A stretch of 64,000 nucleotides of DNA from Variovorax sp. OV700 (GTDB taxonomy: Bacteria; Pseudomonadota; Gammaproteobacteria; Burkholderiales; Burkholderiaceae_C). The stretch is from positions 1 to 64,000 of the forward strand of contig NZ_FNDR01000007.1 of assembly GCF_900099805.1 (NCBI RefSeq), given 5' to 3'. Below are positions 1-8,707 of the stretch, in pieces (position 1 is the first letter of the stretch; each line of letters begins with the position of its first letter). The notes under the pieces are model-generated. The model had not been told where the DNA came from and made no database searches. It worked only from the letters and a program-made list of their open reading frames with translations. The translations under genes were made by a program, and so were the position numbers.

Positions 1-107
1 TCATGCGGCGCCTGCTGCGCAGCATCGCCAAGGGGGAGGCAATCACGCAGGACACGTCCACGCTGGAGAATCCGGCCATTCTGGAGCAGTTGTCAGAACG
101 GATTTGA
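1..107 (+). CDS. C-terminal end of an unidentified protein (partial)
   Basis: An open frame enters from the left edge and stops at a TGA at 105-107. The visible tail has about 34 residues and ends in LEQLSERI. It is charged and probably helical. A perfect hairpin terminator follows within 10 bases, which supports this being the real 3' end of a transcribed gene. I do not recognise the family. An ATG at base 3 is in frame, but it is probably internal because the frame is still open at the edge. Confidence 0.5.
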   Translation, partial: MRRLLRSIAKGEAITQDTSTLENPAILEQLSERI

Positions 108-112
108 AAAGC

Positions 113-157
113 AAAACGCCTGCAGCAACTTACGTCACTGCAGGCGTTCACTTTTTT

Positions 158-158
<1 letters not shown>
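113..158. terminator. Bidirectional intrinsic terminator
   Basis: An 11-bp perfect stem (AACGCCTGCAG at 115-125, CTGCAGGCGTT at 138-148) encloses a 12-base loop. On the + strand it is followed by seven T at 152-158, ending the partial gene. On the - strand it is followed by TTTTGCTTTT, so it can also end the tRNA-Pro transcript. Confidence 0.9.
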
Positions 159-234
<76 letters not shown>

Positions 235-269
235 ACAAGCCTTCTATTCTAGCCCGGATATCGGGCCTC

Positions 270-974
270 TCAGCGTTTCTCGTACTGAGTCTTGCCGAAA
301 AGGATCTCGCGCTCCTTGTCGCCGGTGATCGGCTGGCGCAGGTCGGCCAGCACTTTCACGCCGCGCTGCACGGCGGGGCGCGCGGCGATGCCGTCGAACC
401 AGGCCTTCAGATGCGGGTAATCGGTGAGGGTGATGCCCTGGTTTTCCCAGCTGCGCAGCCACGGGAAGATGGCGATGTCGGCAATCGAATAGGTCTTGCC
501 GGCAATGAACTTGTTCTTCGACAACTGCTTGTCGATCACGCCATAGAGGCGCCTGGCTTCGTTGCTGTAGCGCTCGATCGCGTAGCTGATCTTCTCGGGC
601 GCATACATGCGGAAGTGATGCGCTTGCCCGAGCATGGGGCCGACGCCGCCCATCTGGAACATGAGCCACTGCAGGACGTCGTAGCGCTCGCGATCGGTCT
701 TGGGCAGCAGCTTGCCGGTCTTGCCCGCCAGGTAGACGAGGATGGCGCCCGATTCGAAGAGCGAGATCGGCTTGCCGTCCGGACCGTCGGGGTCGGTAAT
801 GGCCGGAATCTTGTTGTTGGGGCTGATCTGAAGGAAGTCCGGGGTGAACTGGTCACCCTTGCCGATGTTGATCGGCCGGGCGGTGTACGGCAGGCCGCAC
901 TCTTCCAGCATGATGTGAATCTTGTGGCCGTTGGGCGTGGGCCATGAATAGACCTCGATAGGCGATGCGGGCAT
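270..974 (-). CDS. Glutathione S-transferase family protein (YfcG/YghU-like)
   Basis: A 234-residue protein with an N-terminal thioredoxin-fold GST domain and a helical C-terminal domain. The N-terminal part carries the WPTPNGHK segment, the cis-Pro loop NNKIPAI and the glutathione-binding FESGAI motif. WPTPNGHK and the downstream DPDGPDGKP loop resemble the E. coli YfcG/YghU group, which act as glutathione-dependent disulfide-bond reductases. This subgroup assignment is by recognition. I chose the ATG at 974 because GGAG lies 8 bases upstream. A TTG at 989 would add five residues without a better ribosome site. The protein is probably cytosolic, and it is transcribed toward tRNA-Pro. Confidence 0.88.
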   Translation of the reverse strand: MPASPIEVYSWPTPNGHKIHIMLEECGLPYTARPINIGKGDQFTPDFLQISPNNKIPAITDPDGPDGKPISLFESGAILVYLAGKTGKLLPKTDRERYDVLQWLMFQMGGVGPMLGQAHHFRMYAPEKISYAIERYSNEARRLYGVIDKQLSKNKFIAGKTYSIADIAIFPWLRSWENQGITLTDYPHLKAWFDGIAARPAVQRGVKVLADLRQPITGDKEREILFGKTQYEKR

Positions 975-1088
975 GTCGCGGGGCTCCAATGTGGGGGTGG
1001 GAATTCGAGGGAGGCAGCATATACGCGGCCATTCAAACGCGTGCAGCGCCGGGCATTCGCCGCCCAGGCAACCGGCGGCGTGTCCCCC

Positions 1089-2768
1089 TCAGGCCACGGC
1101 CGAGCTGGATGAAAGATGCTGGTGGATCAGCGCAACCACGGCAGCGCCTTCGCCGATGGCTCCGCCCACGCGCTTGACCGAGCCCGAGCGCACGTCGCCC
1201 ACGGCAAACACACCCTGCACGCTGGATTCGAGCGTCGCGGCGGCGCGCGCCGGAAAACCACTGCTCGCCGCGCCGCCCGTCAGCACGAAGCCGTGCTTGT
1301 CGACCGCGACGCCGCAGCCTTCGAGCCAGCTGGTCTCGGGCTCTGCCCCGACGAAAAGAAAGATGTTGCGCGCCGCGCAATCGTGCTCGTTGCCCGTGGT
1401 CTGGCAGCGCCAAGTCGCACCCGTGAGGCCTTGCTCGGAACCGCCGTTCAGCTTCACCAGCTGGGTGTGCGGATGCAGTTCGATGTTGGGCGTGGCCTCG
1501 ATGCGATCGATCAGGTAGCGCGACATGCTGGCCGCGAGCGAGGGGCCGCGCACCAGCACGTTGACCTTGGCCGCATGGCGCGACAGGAACACCGCCGCCT
1601 GGCCCGCCGAATTGCCGCCGCCGACCAGCGCCACCTCTTGCTGCGAACAAAGCTTGGCTTCGATGGCCGACGCCCAGTACCAGATGCCGCGCCCCTCGAA
1701 TTCGGAGAGCCTTGGCACGTCGGGCCGGCGGTAGCGTGCGCCGCTGGCAATCACCACCGTGCGTGCGTTGATGGTGCGGCCGTCGGCAAGGGCGATGCGC
1801 AGGCTGCCGATGGGGTTATTGCGCGTGCAGTCCAGCGACTTGACCTTGGCCGGGATCAGCATCTCCACGCCGAACTTCTGCGCCTGCACGAAGGCACGGC
1901 CCGCCAGCGCCTGCCCCGAGATGCCGGTGGGAAAGCCCAGGTAGTTCTCGATGCGCGCGCTGGCACCGGCCTGGCCGCCAAAGGCGCGGCAGTCGAGCAC
2001 GATCACGCGCAGGCCCTCAGAGGCCGCATACACCGCGGTTGCCAATCCGGCGGGGCCGGCACCGACCACGGCCACGTCGAACAGCTCGTCGTGCTCTTCC
2101 GTGTCGACCATGCCCAGGCAGCGCGCCAGCGCATCCTCCGCCGGATTGACCAGTACCGAGCCATCAGGGCACACGGCCAGCAACTTGCAGGTGCCGTACT
2201 GTTCCAGCAGCGCCGCGGCATCAGGATCTTCCGCCGCATCGACCAAGTGATAGGGGTGGCCGTTGCGGCGAAGAAAGTTCTCCAGCCGGGCCATGTCGGG
2301 CGACTGCGGCTGGCCGATCAGCACCGGCCCGCTGGCGCCGGATTCGATCAGCGCCACGCGCCGAAGGATCAGCGCGCGGGTGATGCGCTCGCCGAGATCG
2401 GCCTCCGCCACGAGAAGCGCGCGCAACTGCGCGGGCGGCACGATCAGCGCTTCGACTTCTTCTTCGGCGTGGCCATCGACCAGGGCAGGGCGGCCGCTCA
2501 ACTGGCCCACTTCGGCAAGAAATTCGCCCGGGCCCTGGCGCACGATGGGCACCACGTGCCCCAGGCCGTCGCGTTGCGTGACCGCCACCACGCCCTTGAG
2601 CAGAACGAACATGCCCGGGCTCGTTTCCCCGGCGGTAAACAGGCGCTCTCCGCGCGCAAAGCGCTGCACGGTTCCGAAGTGCGCAATGCGCGCGATTTCG
2701 GTATCGCTGAGAACGGGAAATGTCTGGTGAAGACGGTTGTCCAGATTGCTGCTTGCGGCTGTGGCCAT
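1089..2768 (-). CDS. Cyclic-nucleotide-domain thioredoxin-reductase-like flavoprotein
   Basis: 559 residues. Residues 15-145 look like a CRP/cNMP-type sensor fold. Residues 155-220 form a short thioredoxin-like linker domain without a CxxC. Residues 228-559 are a thioredoxin-reductase-type flavin oxidoreductase. The FAD site is GAGPAG (236-241), the NADPH site GGGNSA (383-388), and the C-terminal FAD motif is GVFAVGD. The redox CxxC expected near 363-366 is replaced by WYWAS, so it cannot act as a classical thioredoxin reductase. The ATG at 2768 has AGGAG 9 bases upstream. An upstream in-frame extension lacks such a site. The physiological partner is unknown. Confidence 0.85.
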   Translation of the reverse strand: MATAASSNLDNRLHQTFPVLSDTEIARIAHFGTVQRFARGERLFTAGETSPGMFVLLKGVVAVTQRDGLGHVVPIVRQGPGEFLAEVGQLSGRPALVDGHAEEEVEALIVPPAQLRALLVAEADLGERITRALILRRVALIESGASGPVLIGQPQSPDMARLENFLRRNGHPYHLVDAAEDPDAAALLEQYGTCKLLAVCPDGSVLVNPAEDALARCLGMVDTEEHDELFDVAVVGAGPAGLATAVYAASEGLRVIVLDCRAFGGQAGASARIENYLGFPTGISGQALAGRAFVQAQKFGVEMLIPAKVKSLDCTRNNPIGSLRIALADGRTINARTVVIASGARYRRPDVPRLSEFEGRGIWYWASAIEAKLCSQQEVALVGGGNSAGQAAVFLSRHAAKVNVLVRGPSLAASMSRYLIDRIEATPNIELHPHTQLVKLNGGSEQGLTGATWRCQTTGNEHDCAARNIFLFVGAEPETSWLEGCGVAVDKHGFVLTGGAASSGFPARAAATLESSVQGVFAVGDVRSGSVKRVGGAIGEGAAVVALIHQHLSSSSAVA

Positions 2769-2926
2769 GTACAGAAGCTCCTTGTCGCGGACCCATCGCA
2801 TTAGACAACCAAGCGGCCTTCTCATGCGAGACGAACACGCTGTAACCCCCGTCATGCAAATGCAATGCCACTGACATGCCCCTTTCACCGCAGGTGCAGA
2901 GACTCCATCGGCAGAAAGGGTTCCCC

Positions 2927-3796
2927 ATGAAAGAACTGCCCAACCCGACATTTCCGCTGTCGCAGATCGGACTGCGTGCCGCCTGGTGGCCGGCTCCGGC
3001 CGCCGCGCGCACGGCGGTGCCTGAGGCGCCCGCTGCCGTGCCAGTCCCGCCGGTGGTCGTCGATACCAAGCAAGGCATCACCGTGAGCTGGGCGCGCCAC
3101 CTGGACGAAGTGCGTGCGGCGCAGCGCCTGCGTCACCAGGTCTTCGTCGGCGAAATGGGCGCTCGCGTGAGCACGCCGCTGGCGGGCCACGACATCGACC
3201 TGTTCGACGACTTCTGCGAGCACCTGCTGGTGCGCGAAGAACTCACGCAGCAAGTGATTGGTACTTACCGCGTACTCACGCCGGCCCAGGCCCGTCGCGT
3301 GGGCAGCACCTACAGCGACACCGAGTTCGACCTGACCCGCCTGCGTGACCTGCGCGAGCGCATGGTCGAGCTGGGCCGCAGCTGCGTGCACCCGGACCAT
3401 CGCCAGGGCGGCGTGATCCTCGCGCTGTGGGGTGCCCTGGCCGGTTTCATGCATCGCAACAAGCTCGACACCATGATCGGCTGCGCGAGCATTCCCATGT
3501 CGCACAACGGCATGACCAGCGGCGATGCAGCGGCCAGCATCTGGCGCCAGCTGTCGGCCAGCCACATGGCGCCGATCCAGTACCAGGTGCAGCCGCGCCT
3601 GCCGCTGCCGGTCGAAAGGCTCGACAGCGCGCTCGACGTGGAGCCGCCCGCGCTCATCAAGGGTTACCTGCGCCTGGGCGCCAAGGTGCTGGGTGCGCCG
3701 GCCTGGGACCCGGACTTCAACACCGCGGACCTGCCGATGCTGATGCGCATCGACGACCTGCCGGCGCGTTATCGCAAGCACTTTCTGGGCGCATGA
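2927..3796 (+). CDS. GNAT-fold N-acyltransferase (OlsB/hemolysin-like)
   Basis: 289 residues. After a Pro/Ala-rich N-terminus of about 45 residues comes an acyltransferase domain. It has the RLRHQVFVGEMG segment, acidic IDLFDDFCEH, and the GTYRVL and ELGRSCVHP motifs typical of the OlsB/autoinducer-synthase-like GNAT family. OlsB enzymes transfer a hydroxyacyl chain to ornithine for ornithine lipids. No olsA is adjacent, so the substrate is inferred only. The ATG at 2927 has AGAAAGGG 6 bases upstream, and I preferred it to an ATG at 2876. The next gene is phosphate-controlled ppk1. Ornithine lipids commonly replace phospholipids under phosphate limitation, which fits the neighbourhood. Confidence 0.75.
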   Translation: MKELPNPTFPLSQIGLRAAWWPAPAAARTAVPEAPAAVPVPPVVVDTKQGITVSWARHLDEVRAAQRLRHQVFVGEMGARVSTPLAGHDIDLFDDFCEHLLVREELTQQVIGTYRVLTPAQARRVGSTYSDTEFDLTRLRDLRERMVELGRSCVHPDHRQGGVILALWGALAGFMHRNKLDTMIGCASIPMSHNGMTSGDAAASIWRQLSASHMAPIQYQVQPRLPLPVERLDSALDVEPPALIKGYLRLGAKVLGAPAWDPDFNTADLPMLMRIDDLPARYRKHFLGA

Positions 3797-3872
3797 AACC
3801 AGCGGTTGCCCGGCCCGCCGCCAGGCCATCCGCCCCGTCGCCGAGTGCAGGGGAGCTCAGCGCGGAGGAGTC

Positions 3873-3903
3873 TGCGTCACAGGATCGTCATGGAAACGTC
3901 ACA
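3873..3903 (+). promoter_or_regulatory. Pho-box-like array upstream of ppk1
   Basis: CGTCA occurs at 3875, 3886 and 3897, exactly 11 bp apart, which is the spacing PhoB uses for its half-sites. A TGTCATATTT stretch at 3918 may hold the -10 (CATATT). The array lies about 70 bp before the chosen ppk1 start and would be inside the coding region if translation began at 3793. Confidence 0.7.
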
Positions 3904-3972
3904 AACGAGGGCGACACTGTCATATTTCAGCCTACGTGTGCTCCCGTGCCCCTTGCTCCAGAATCAGTGCCC

Positions 3973-6111
3973 ATGCAATCAGCTCCCGCTGACAGGACGC
4001 CCGCGGTCGCGGCATCGGCGCTCCCGCTGCTCGATCGCGATCACAGCATCCTGTCTTTCAATGAGCGCGTGCTCGACTGGGCTCACCGGCCCGAGGTTCC
4101 GCTGATCGAGCGGCTTCGCTACCTGTGCATTGTTTCGTCCAATCTTGACGAGTTCTTCGAAGTTCGAGCCGCGCCGCACCTGATTGCCAGCAGTGCCGGA
4201 GACCAGAAGGGCAGCTATACGATCGAGTCGTTCGAGCGCCTGGCCGAGGCAGCCCACGCGCTGGTGGCGCGCCAGTACGCACTCTACAACGACGAGCTGA
4301 TGCCGACCTTTGCAAAGCACGGCATCCACATCATTTCGCACGGCGAACGCAACGCGGCCCAGCGCAAATGGGTCAGCGAATATTTCGAGCGCGAGGTGCG
4401 CCCGCTGCTGATTCCCGTTGGCCTGGACCCGGCGCACCCGTTTCCGCAGGTGGCCAACAAGTCGCTCAACTTCATCGTGCGGCTCGGCGGCAAGGACGCC
4501 TTCGGGCGCGAAAACCCGATCCAGATCGTCAAGGTGCCGCGTGTGCTGCCGCGCGTGATCCGCATGCCGGCCAAGGTGTCCGACGGCAAGACGCTGTTCG
4601 TGGCACTTTCGAGCGTGGTGCGCGCGCATCTCTCGAGCATGTTCCCGGGGCGCGAGGTGGGCGACTTCTCGCAGTTCCGCGTCACCCGGCACTCCGACCT
4701 TGCGGTGGACGAGGAAGACGTCAAGAACCTGCGCACGGCCCTGCGCCAGGGACTGCAGCATCGGCATTACGGACAGGCCGTTCGGCTCGAGGTGTCTGCC
4801 AGCTGCGCCGAATCGCTCGCGAGCTTTCTGCTGGCGCAGTTCAACCTGCCCGCGCAGGCGCTCTACCGCGTGCATGGCCCGGTCAACCTGGCCCGGCTGA
4901 CCCAACTGATCGATCTGCTGGAGGAACCGCAGCTGCTCTTCCCGGCGTACTCTGCGTCGTATCCCGTCACGCTGTCTCCGGTGCAGTCGTTCTTCGAGCG
5001 GCTGCAGCGCGGCGACGTGCTGATCCACCAGCCCTTCGAGAGCTTCGACGGCGTGCTCGCTTTCCTGCGCGAAGCGGTGCAAGACCCGCAGGTGCTGGCC
5101 ATCAAGCAGACCATCTACCGCACGGGCACCGACTCGGAGCTGATGGACCTGCTGCGCGAAGCCGTGCGCCGCGGCAAGGAAGTGACGGTGGTGGTGGAGC
5201 TCAAGGCCCGCTTCGACGAAGAGGCCAACATCAACTGGGCCGAAATGCTGGAATCGATCGGCGCGCAGGTGGTGTATGGCGTGGTCGGCCTGAAGACGCA
5301 CGCCAAGATGCTGCTCGTGACGCGCCGCGAAGGCAAGCAGATGCGCCGCTACGGCCATCTCTCCACCGGCAACTACAACCCGCGCACCGCCAGGCTCTAC
5401 ACGGACATCAGCCACCTGACGGCCGACCCGCTGCTGACGGCCGACATGGAAGCGGTGTTCGTGCACCTTGCCAGCCAGAGCCGGCTGCCCAAGCTCAACC
5501 GCATGTGGCTGGCGCCGTTCGATCTGCACAAGAATCTCGTCTCGCAGATCGATGCGCTGGGCCTGGCCGCTTCCACCGGCGTGCCCACGCGCATCGTGGC
5601 CAAGATGAATGCGCTGACCGATGAGCAACTGGTCGCCGCGCTCATGCGTGCGGGCCAGAGCGGCGTGAAGATCGACCTCATCGTGCGCGGCGCCTGCACC
5701 TTGCCGGCGCAGGTGCCGGGGTTGACGGACAACATCCGCGTGCGTTCGGTGATCGGACGTTTTCTCGAGCACTCGCGGGTTTTCTATTTTCGCAATGGGG
5801 AGGAAGAGTCGCTCTACCTCTCGAGCGCCGACTGGATGAATCGCAACATGATGCGGCGCGTCGAACTGGCCTGGCCGGTGACCGATCCAGGCCTTCGCCA
5901 GCGTCTGATCGACGAATGCCTGGTGGCATACCTGCACGACGGCCGCGATGCCTGGGACCTGGGAGGCGATGGAATCTACACGCGCGTCGACCGCGACACC
6001 CATCCGGGCGAGGCGGGCGCCTCGCGCGTCATCGAAGCGCATGGCGCTCAGACCGCGCTGATGAACCGATATGCATTGCGAGGCCACCACTCCGATGCAT
6101 CCAGCAACTGA
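3973..6111 (+). CDS. ppk1: Polyphosphate kinase 1
   Basis: 712 residues, the usual PPK1 length. The enzyme reversibly polymerises the ATP gamma-phosphate into polyphosphate. The N-terminal domain has the SNLDEFFEVR motif. The catalytic histidines correspond to H443 in KTHAK (E. coli H435) and H462 in YGHLSTGN (E. coli H454). The frame is open back to an ATG at 3793, but a Pho-box-like array occupies 3873-3903 and the extra 60 residues are low-complexity, so I start at 3973. sixA follows after 19 bp. The Pho box predicts induction by PhoB at low phosphate. Confidence 0.95.
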   Translation: MQSAPADRTPAVAASALPLLDRDHSILSFNERVLDWAHRPEVPLIERLRYLCIVSSNLDEFFEVRAAPHLIASSAGDQKGSYTIESFERLAEAAHALVARQYALYNDELMPTFAKHGIHIISHGERNAAQRKWVSEYFEREVRPLLIPVGLDPAHPFPQVANKSLNFIVRLGGKDAFGRENPIQIVKVPRVLPRVIRMPAKVSDGKTLFVALSSVVRAHLSSMFPGREVGDFSQFRVTRHSDLAVDEEDVKNLRTALRQGLQHRHYGQAVRLEVSASCAESLASFLLAQFNLPAQALYRVHGPVNLARLTQLIDLLEEPQLLFPAYSASYPVTLSPVQSFFERLQRGDVLIHQPFESFDGVLAFLREAVQDPQVLAIKQTIYRTGTDSELMDLLREAVRRGKEVTVVVELKARFDEEANINWAEMLESIGAQVVYGVVGLKTHAKMLLVTRREGKQMRRYGHLSTGNYNPRTARLYTDISHLTADPLLTADMEAVFVHLASQSRLPKLNRMWLAPFDLHKNLVSQIDALGLAASTGVPTRIVAKMNALTDEQLVAALMRAGQSGVKIDLIVRGACTLPAQVPGLTDNIRVRSVIGRFLEHSRVFYFRNGEEESLYLSSADWMNRNMMRRVELAWPVTDPGLRQRLIDECLVAYLHDGRDAWDLGGDGIYTRVDRDTHPGEAGASRVIEAHGAQTALMNRYALRGHHSDASSN

Positions 6112-6130
6112 CGACCGAAGGACGACGACC

Positions 6131-6592
6131 ATGGACTTGATCTTCTGGCGCCATGCCGAAGCCGAGGACTGGACCGAAGGCTGCGACGACCTGCAGCGCT
6201 CCCTTACGGCGCGTGGCGAAAAGCAGGCCAAGCGCATGGCCAGCTGGCTCGACCGGCAACTGCCCGACGGCACGCGCATCATCTGCAGCCCTGCACGGCG
6301 CTGCGAGCAGACCGTGCTCGCCCTCGGCCGCAAATACAAACTGCGCTCCGAACTCGCGCCGGACACCACGCCCGAGGCCATGCTGGGCGCGGCCGGCTGG
6401 CCGAATGGCAAGTCGGTGGTGCTGATGGTCGGCCACCAGCCATCGGTGGGGCAGGCCATTTCGCTGCTTCTCGGCTTGAAGCAGGACAGCTGCCCGGTTC
6501 GCAAGGGTTCCCTGTGGTGGATCCGGACCCGCGAACGCGACGGCGACGTGCAGACCGTGGTGGTCACGGTGCAGTCGCCCGAGCTTCTCTAG
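6131..6592 (+). CDS. sixA: Phosphohistidine phosphatase SixA
   Basis: 153 residues with the histidine-phosphatase fold. It has the RHAEAED catalytic motif at residue 7, the SPARRCEQT segment and the second catalytic His in VGHQPS. SixA removes phosphate from histidines of phosphorelay or PTS proteins. It begins 19 bp after ppk1, so the two are probably co-transcribed. I used the ATG at 6131 rather than an upstream in-frame codon at 6071 that lies within ppk1. Confidence 0.88.
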   Translation: MDLIFWRHAEAEDWTEGCDDLQRSLTARGEKQAKRMASWLDRQLPDGTRIICSPARRCEQTVLALGRKYKLRSELAPDTTPEAMLGAAGWPNGKSVVLMVGHQPSVGQAISLLLGLKQDSCPVRKGSLWWIRTRERDGDVQTVVVTVQSPELL

Positions 6593-6814
6593 CTGCAAGA
6601 GCCGTCTTTCAGGCCGATTCCCACCGGCGCTTCAAGACAGGCGCTTTGTCATGGGGGCGGCCAGAGGTAGCGGGGCGCTTGTCTCCCGGGAAAAGGTGCG
6701 CACCGCTCATGTGCGCATGCGGCGCAATTTCTACAGTGACTCCACGGCAAAAACGCCTTGACCCGATGACGGGCGAGAAGCGGTGCCGTTCGGCCACCTC
6801 ACTGGGGAACTCGC

Positions 6815-7681
6815 ATGAAACTGCTCCACCCGCTGCCAAAAAGCTTCACGAACATGCTGCGCCGAGACGCCAGCATGTCGTTGAATATGCTGACGCTTCT
6901 GCTCGTTGCCGCAGCCCTTCTGTCGGGCTGTGCGACGAACACGTCCCAGCCTGTGCTGAAAGCCCGCTACGAAGCTGCCCGCTCGATCGAGAAGGTCGAA
7001 CTCATCTACAACGAGGAAGACCAGCTCATCGTCACGGACGGTGGCGGCTCCGGACTGACGGGCTTCGCGGGGCTCCTTGGGCCTATCGGCGCGATATTGG
7101 CTCTGACCGTTGACACCAGCAGCCGGATGGGCATGGCCGCACGCACCGACCAGCGCAGCAAGGAGTTCACAGCGGCTTTGAAGAGCAGCGGCGCGGCCAT
7201 GACACTCAACAGACAATTCGCGGAGCAACTCGCAACGCGCCTGCGGAACAGTGGCCGCGAGGTGAAAGTGACGCCTTTCATGCGCGCGACCGGGCAGCTC
7301 GCCGAGATGCAGGTGCCCGAACTCCGTCCCACGCCAGGCTACAGCACGCTGATCCTGCGAATCACGACGGCGTACAGCGCCGCCGATGCCACGTCGAGCT
7401 TCAAGCCGTTCGTGCTGGTCGAGCAACTGCTGCGCAACGAGCAGCAGGCAGTAATCCATCAGGCATCCAGCTTCGCTGATGTGACTGAGCCGGCCTACTT
7501 CATGTACGACGGCTTGCTCAAGGACACCGCAGGTGCTCATAAAGGGCTGAAGCAGGGGCTCGACCGGGTCGTGCAGCCGGCCTATGCAGGCATGTTCGGA
7601 GACGACGAGCCGCGCACGGCCCGCTCGGCCACCACCCAAACCGCTGCCTCGACCCGCACTGAAGCTGCTCAAGCCCGCTGA
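6815..7681 (+). CDS. Lipoprotein of unknown function (first tandem paralogue)
   Basis: 288 residues from the ATG at 6815, which has GGGGA upstream. A later ATG at 6875 would give a more typical lipoprotein signal. The lipobox is LLSG-C. The mature part has a conserved YNEEDQ segment, a Gly-rich hydrophobic stretch (about residues 74-95) that could insert into a membrane, and a PTPGYSTL motif. It ends in a Thr/Ala-rich tail. The next gene encodes a protein of the same family at roughly two-thirds identity by eye. I do not recognise a named function. The protein is probably anchored in an envelope membrane. Confidence 0.8.
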   Translation: MKLLHPLPKSFTNMLRRDASMSLNMLTLLLVAAALLSGCATNTSQPVLKARYEAARSIEKVELIYNEEDQLIVTDGGGSGLTGFAGLLGPIGAILALTVDTSSRMGMAARTDQRSKEFTAALKSSGAAMTLNRQFAEQLATRLRNSGREVKVTPFMRATGQLAEMQVPELRPTPGYSTLILRITTAYSAADATSSFKPFVLVEQLLRNEQQAVIHQASSFADVTEPAYFMYDGLLKDTAGAHKGLKQGLDRVVQPAYAGMFGDDEPRTARSATTQTAASTRTEAAQAR

Positions 7682-7697
7682 GCTCCGTGCGCAATGC

Positions 7698-7740
7698 ATG
7701 AGAACTTTGTAATTAAAAAACAGCGTCTAATGAGAACTTT
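7698..7740 (+). repeat. AT-rich direct repeat between the tandem lipoprotein genes
   Basis: ATGAGAACTTT occurs at 7698-7708 and again at 7730-7740, 32 bp apart (about three helical turns), within an unusually AT-rich stretch. It lies 140-180 bp before the second lipoprotein gene and could be a regulator site or promoter region. Confidence 0.45.
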
Positions 7741-7880
7741 TTAACGAAGTTCAAGGAGCCAAGACAAGGCGAGGGTGGCATACTCGTCCGAGCCTGATGC
7801 ATTTGGTCACAATTGGCATCGATAATTTACAACTACATGAGCGGCGAACACTGACGTAGCCGTCGTTCACCGCAATCGCC

Positions 7881-8696
7881 ATGAAAACGCTTGTTCCCCT
7901 GCTCGTTGCTGCGGCCCTCATGGCTGGGTGCGCGACCAATGCGCCGCAGACCGCGCTGAAGCCGCGCCCCGATGCCACCCGGTCGCTTGCGAAGATCGAA
8001 CTCTTTTACAACGAGGAAGACCAGTTCACTGTGGTGGACGGCGGCGGGTCCGCCATCGTGGGCTTTGCCGGGCTTCTGGGGCCGGTCGGTACGCTGGTGG
8101 CGCTCGGTTTCGAAGTCGGTAGCCGGGCGACCCTGGCCAGCCGGACGGAGCGGCGCAGCAAGGAGTTCATGGCGGCAGTGAAGAACGACGGCACGGCGGC
8201 CACGTCCCTCACCCTCAGCCGGCAGTTCGCAGAACAATTCGCAGCGCGCCTGCGGGAGAGCGGCCGCGAGGTGAAGCTGACGCCCGCCTTCCGCGTCAAC
8301 GGGCCACTGGCCGAGATGCAGGCACTGGGACATCGGCCCACGCCCGGCTACAGCACGTTGACGATGCGGATCACCGCGGCGTACGGCGCACCCGATGCCA
8401 CGTCGAGTTTCAAGCCGTTTGTCGCCGTCGAGCAATTGCTGAGAAACGAGCAGCAGGTCGTCGTGTACCAGTCGACCCACACCGCCGACCTGGAGGAGCC
8501 CGCCTACTTCATGTATGACGGCCTGCTCCAGGACGCCAGGGGGGCCCGTGAAGGACTGAGGCAGGGCTTTGCCCAGGCGGTGCGGCCCGCCTATTCCGTC
8601 ATGTTCGGCGGAGACGAGCCGCACCTGGCCGGCGCCGCCGAGCCCACGCGGACGGCCGGCCTCGACGCAGCCTCAGGTCAAAGTGAAATGAAATGA
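7881..8696 (+). CDS. Lipoprotein of unknown function (second tandem paralogue)
   Basis: 271 residues with a compact signal and lipobox LMAG-C at residues 14-17. It shares with the preceding gene YNEEDQ, GFAGLLGP, RRSKEF, PTPGYSTL, SFKPFV-VEQLLRNEQQ and EPAYFMYDGLL, with a three-residue insertion in the middle. The pair clearly arose by duplication. Its start differs from its partner, having a short N-terminus immediately before the signal. It ends 11 bp from the convergent ppx stop. Function unknown. Confidence 0.85.
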   Translation: MKTLVPLLVAAALMAGCATNAPQTALKPRPDATRSLAKIELFYNEEDQFTVVDGGGSAIVGFAGLLGPVGTLVALGFEVGSRATLASRTERRSKEFMAAVKNDGTAATSLTLSRQFAEQFAARLRESGREVKLTPAFRVNGPLAEMQALGHRPTPGYSTLTMRITAAYGAPDATSSFKPFVAVEQLLRNEQQVVVYQSTHTADLEEPAYFMYDGLLQDARGAREGLRQGFAQAVRPAYSVMFGGDEPHLAGAAEPTRTAGLDAASGQSEMK

Positions 8697-8707
8697 AGTG
8701 AGGCGCG

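Noticed and set aside
3793..3972. Upstream extension of ppk1 to an ATG overlapping the acyltransferase stop
   Set aside because: The 60 extra codons are low-complexity and contain three 11-bp-spaced Pho half-sites. The conserved protein starts after 3973.
3979..6567. Very long open frame antisense to ppk1 (about 860 codons)
   Set aside because: It is a shadow of codon bias in a high-GC gene. Composition is Arg/Gln/His-rich, it has no recognisable domain, and it covers a certain ppk1 gene.
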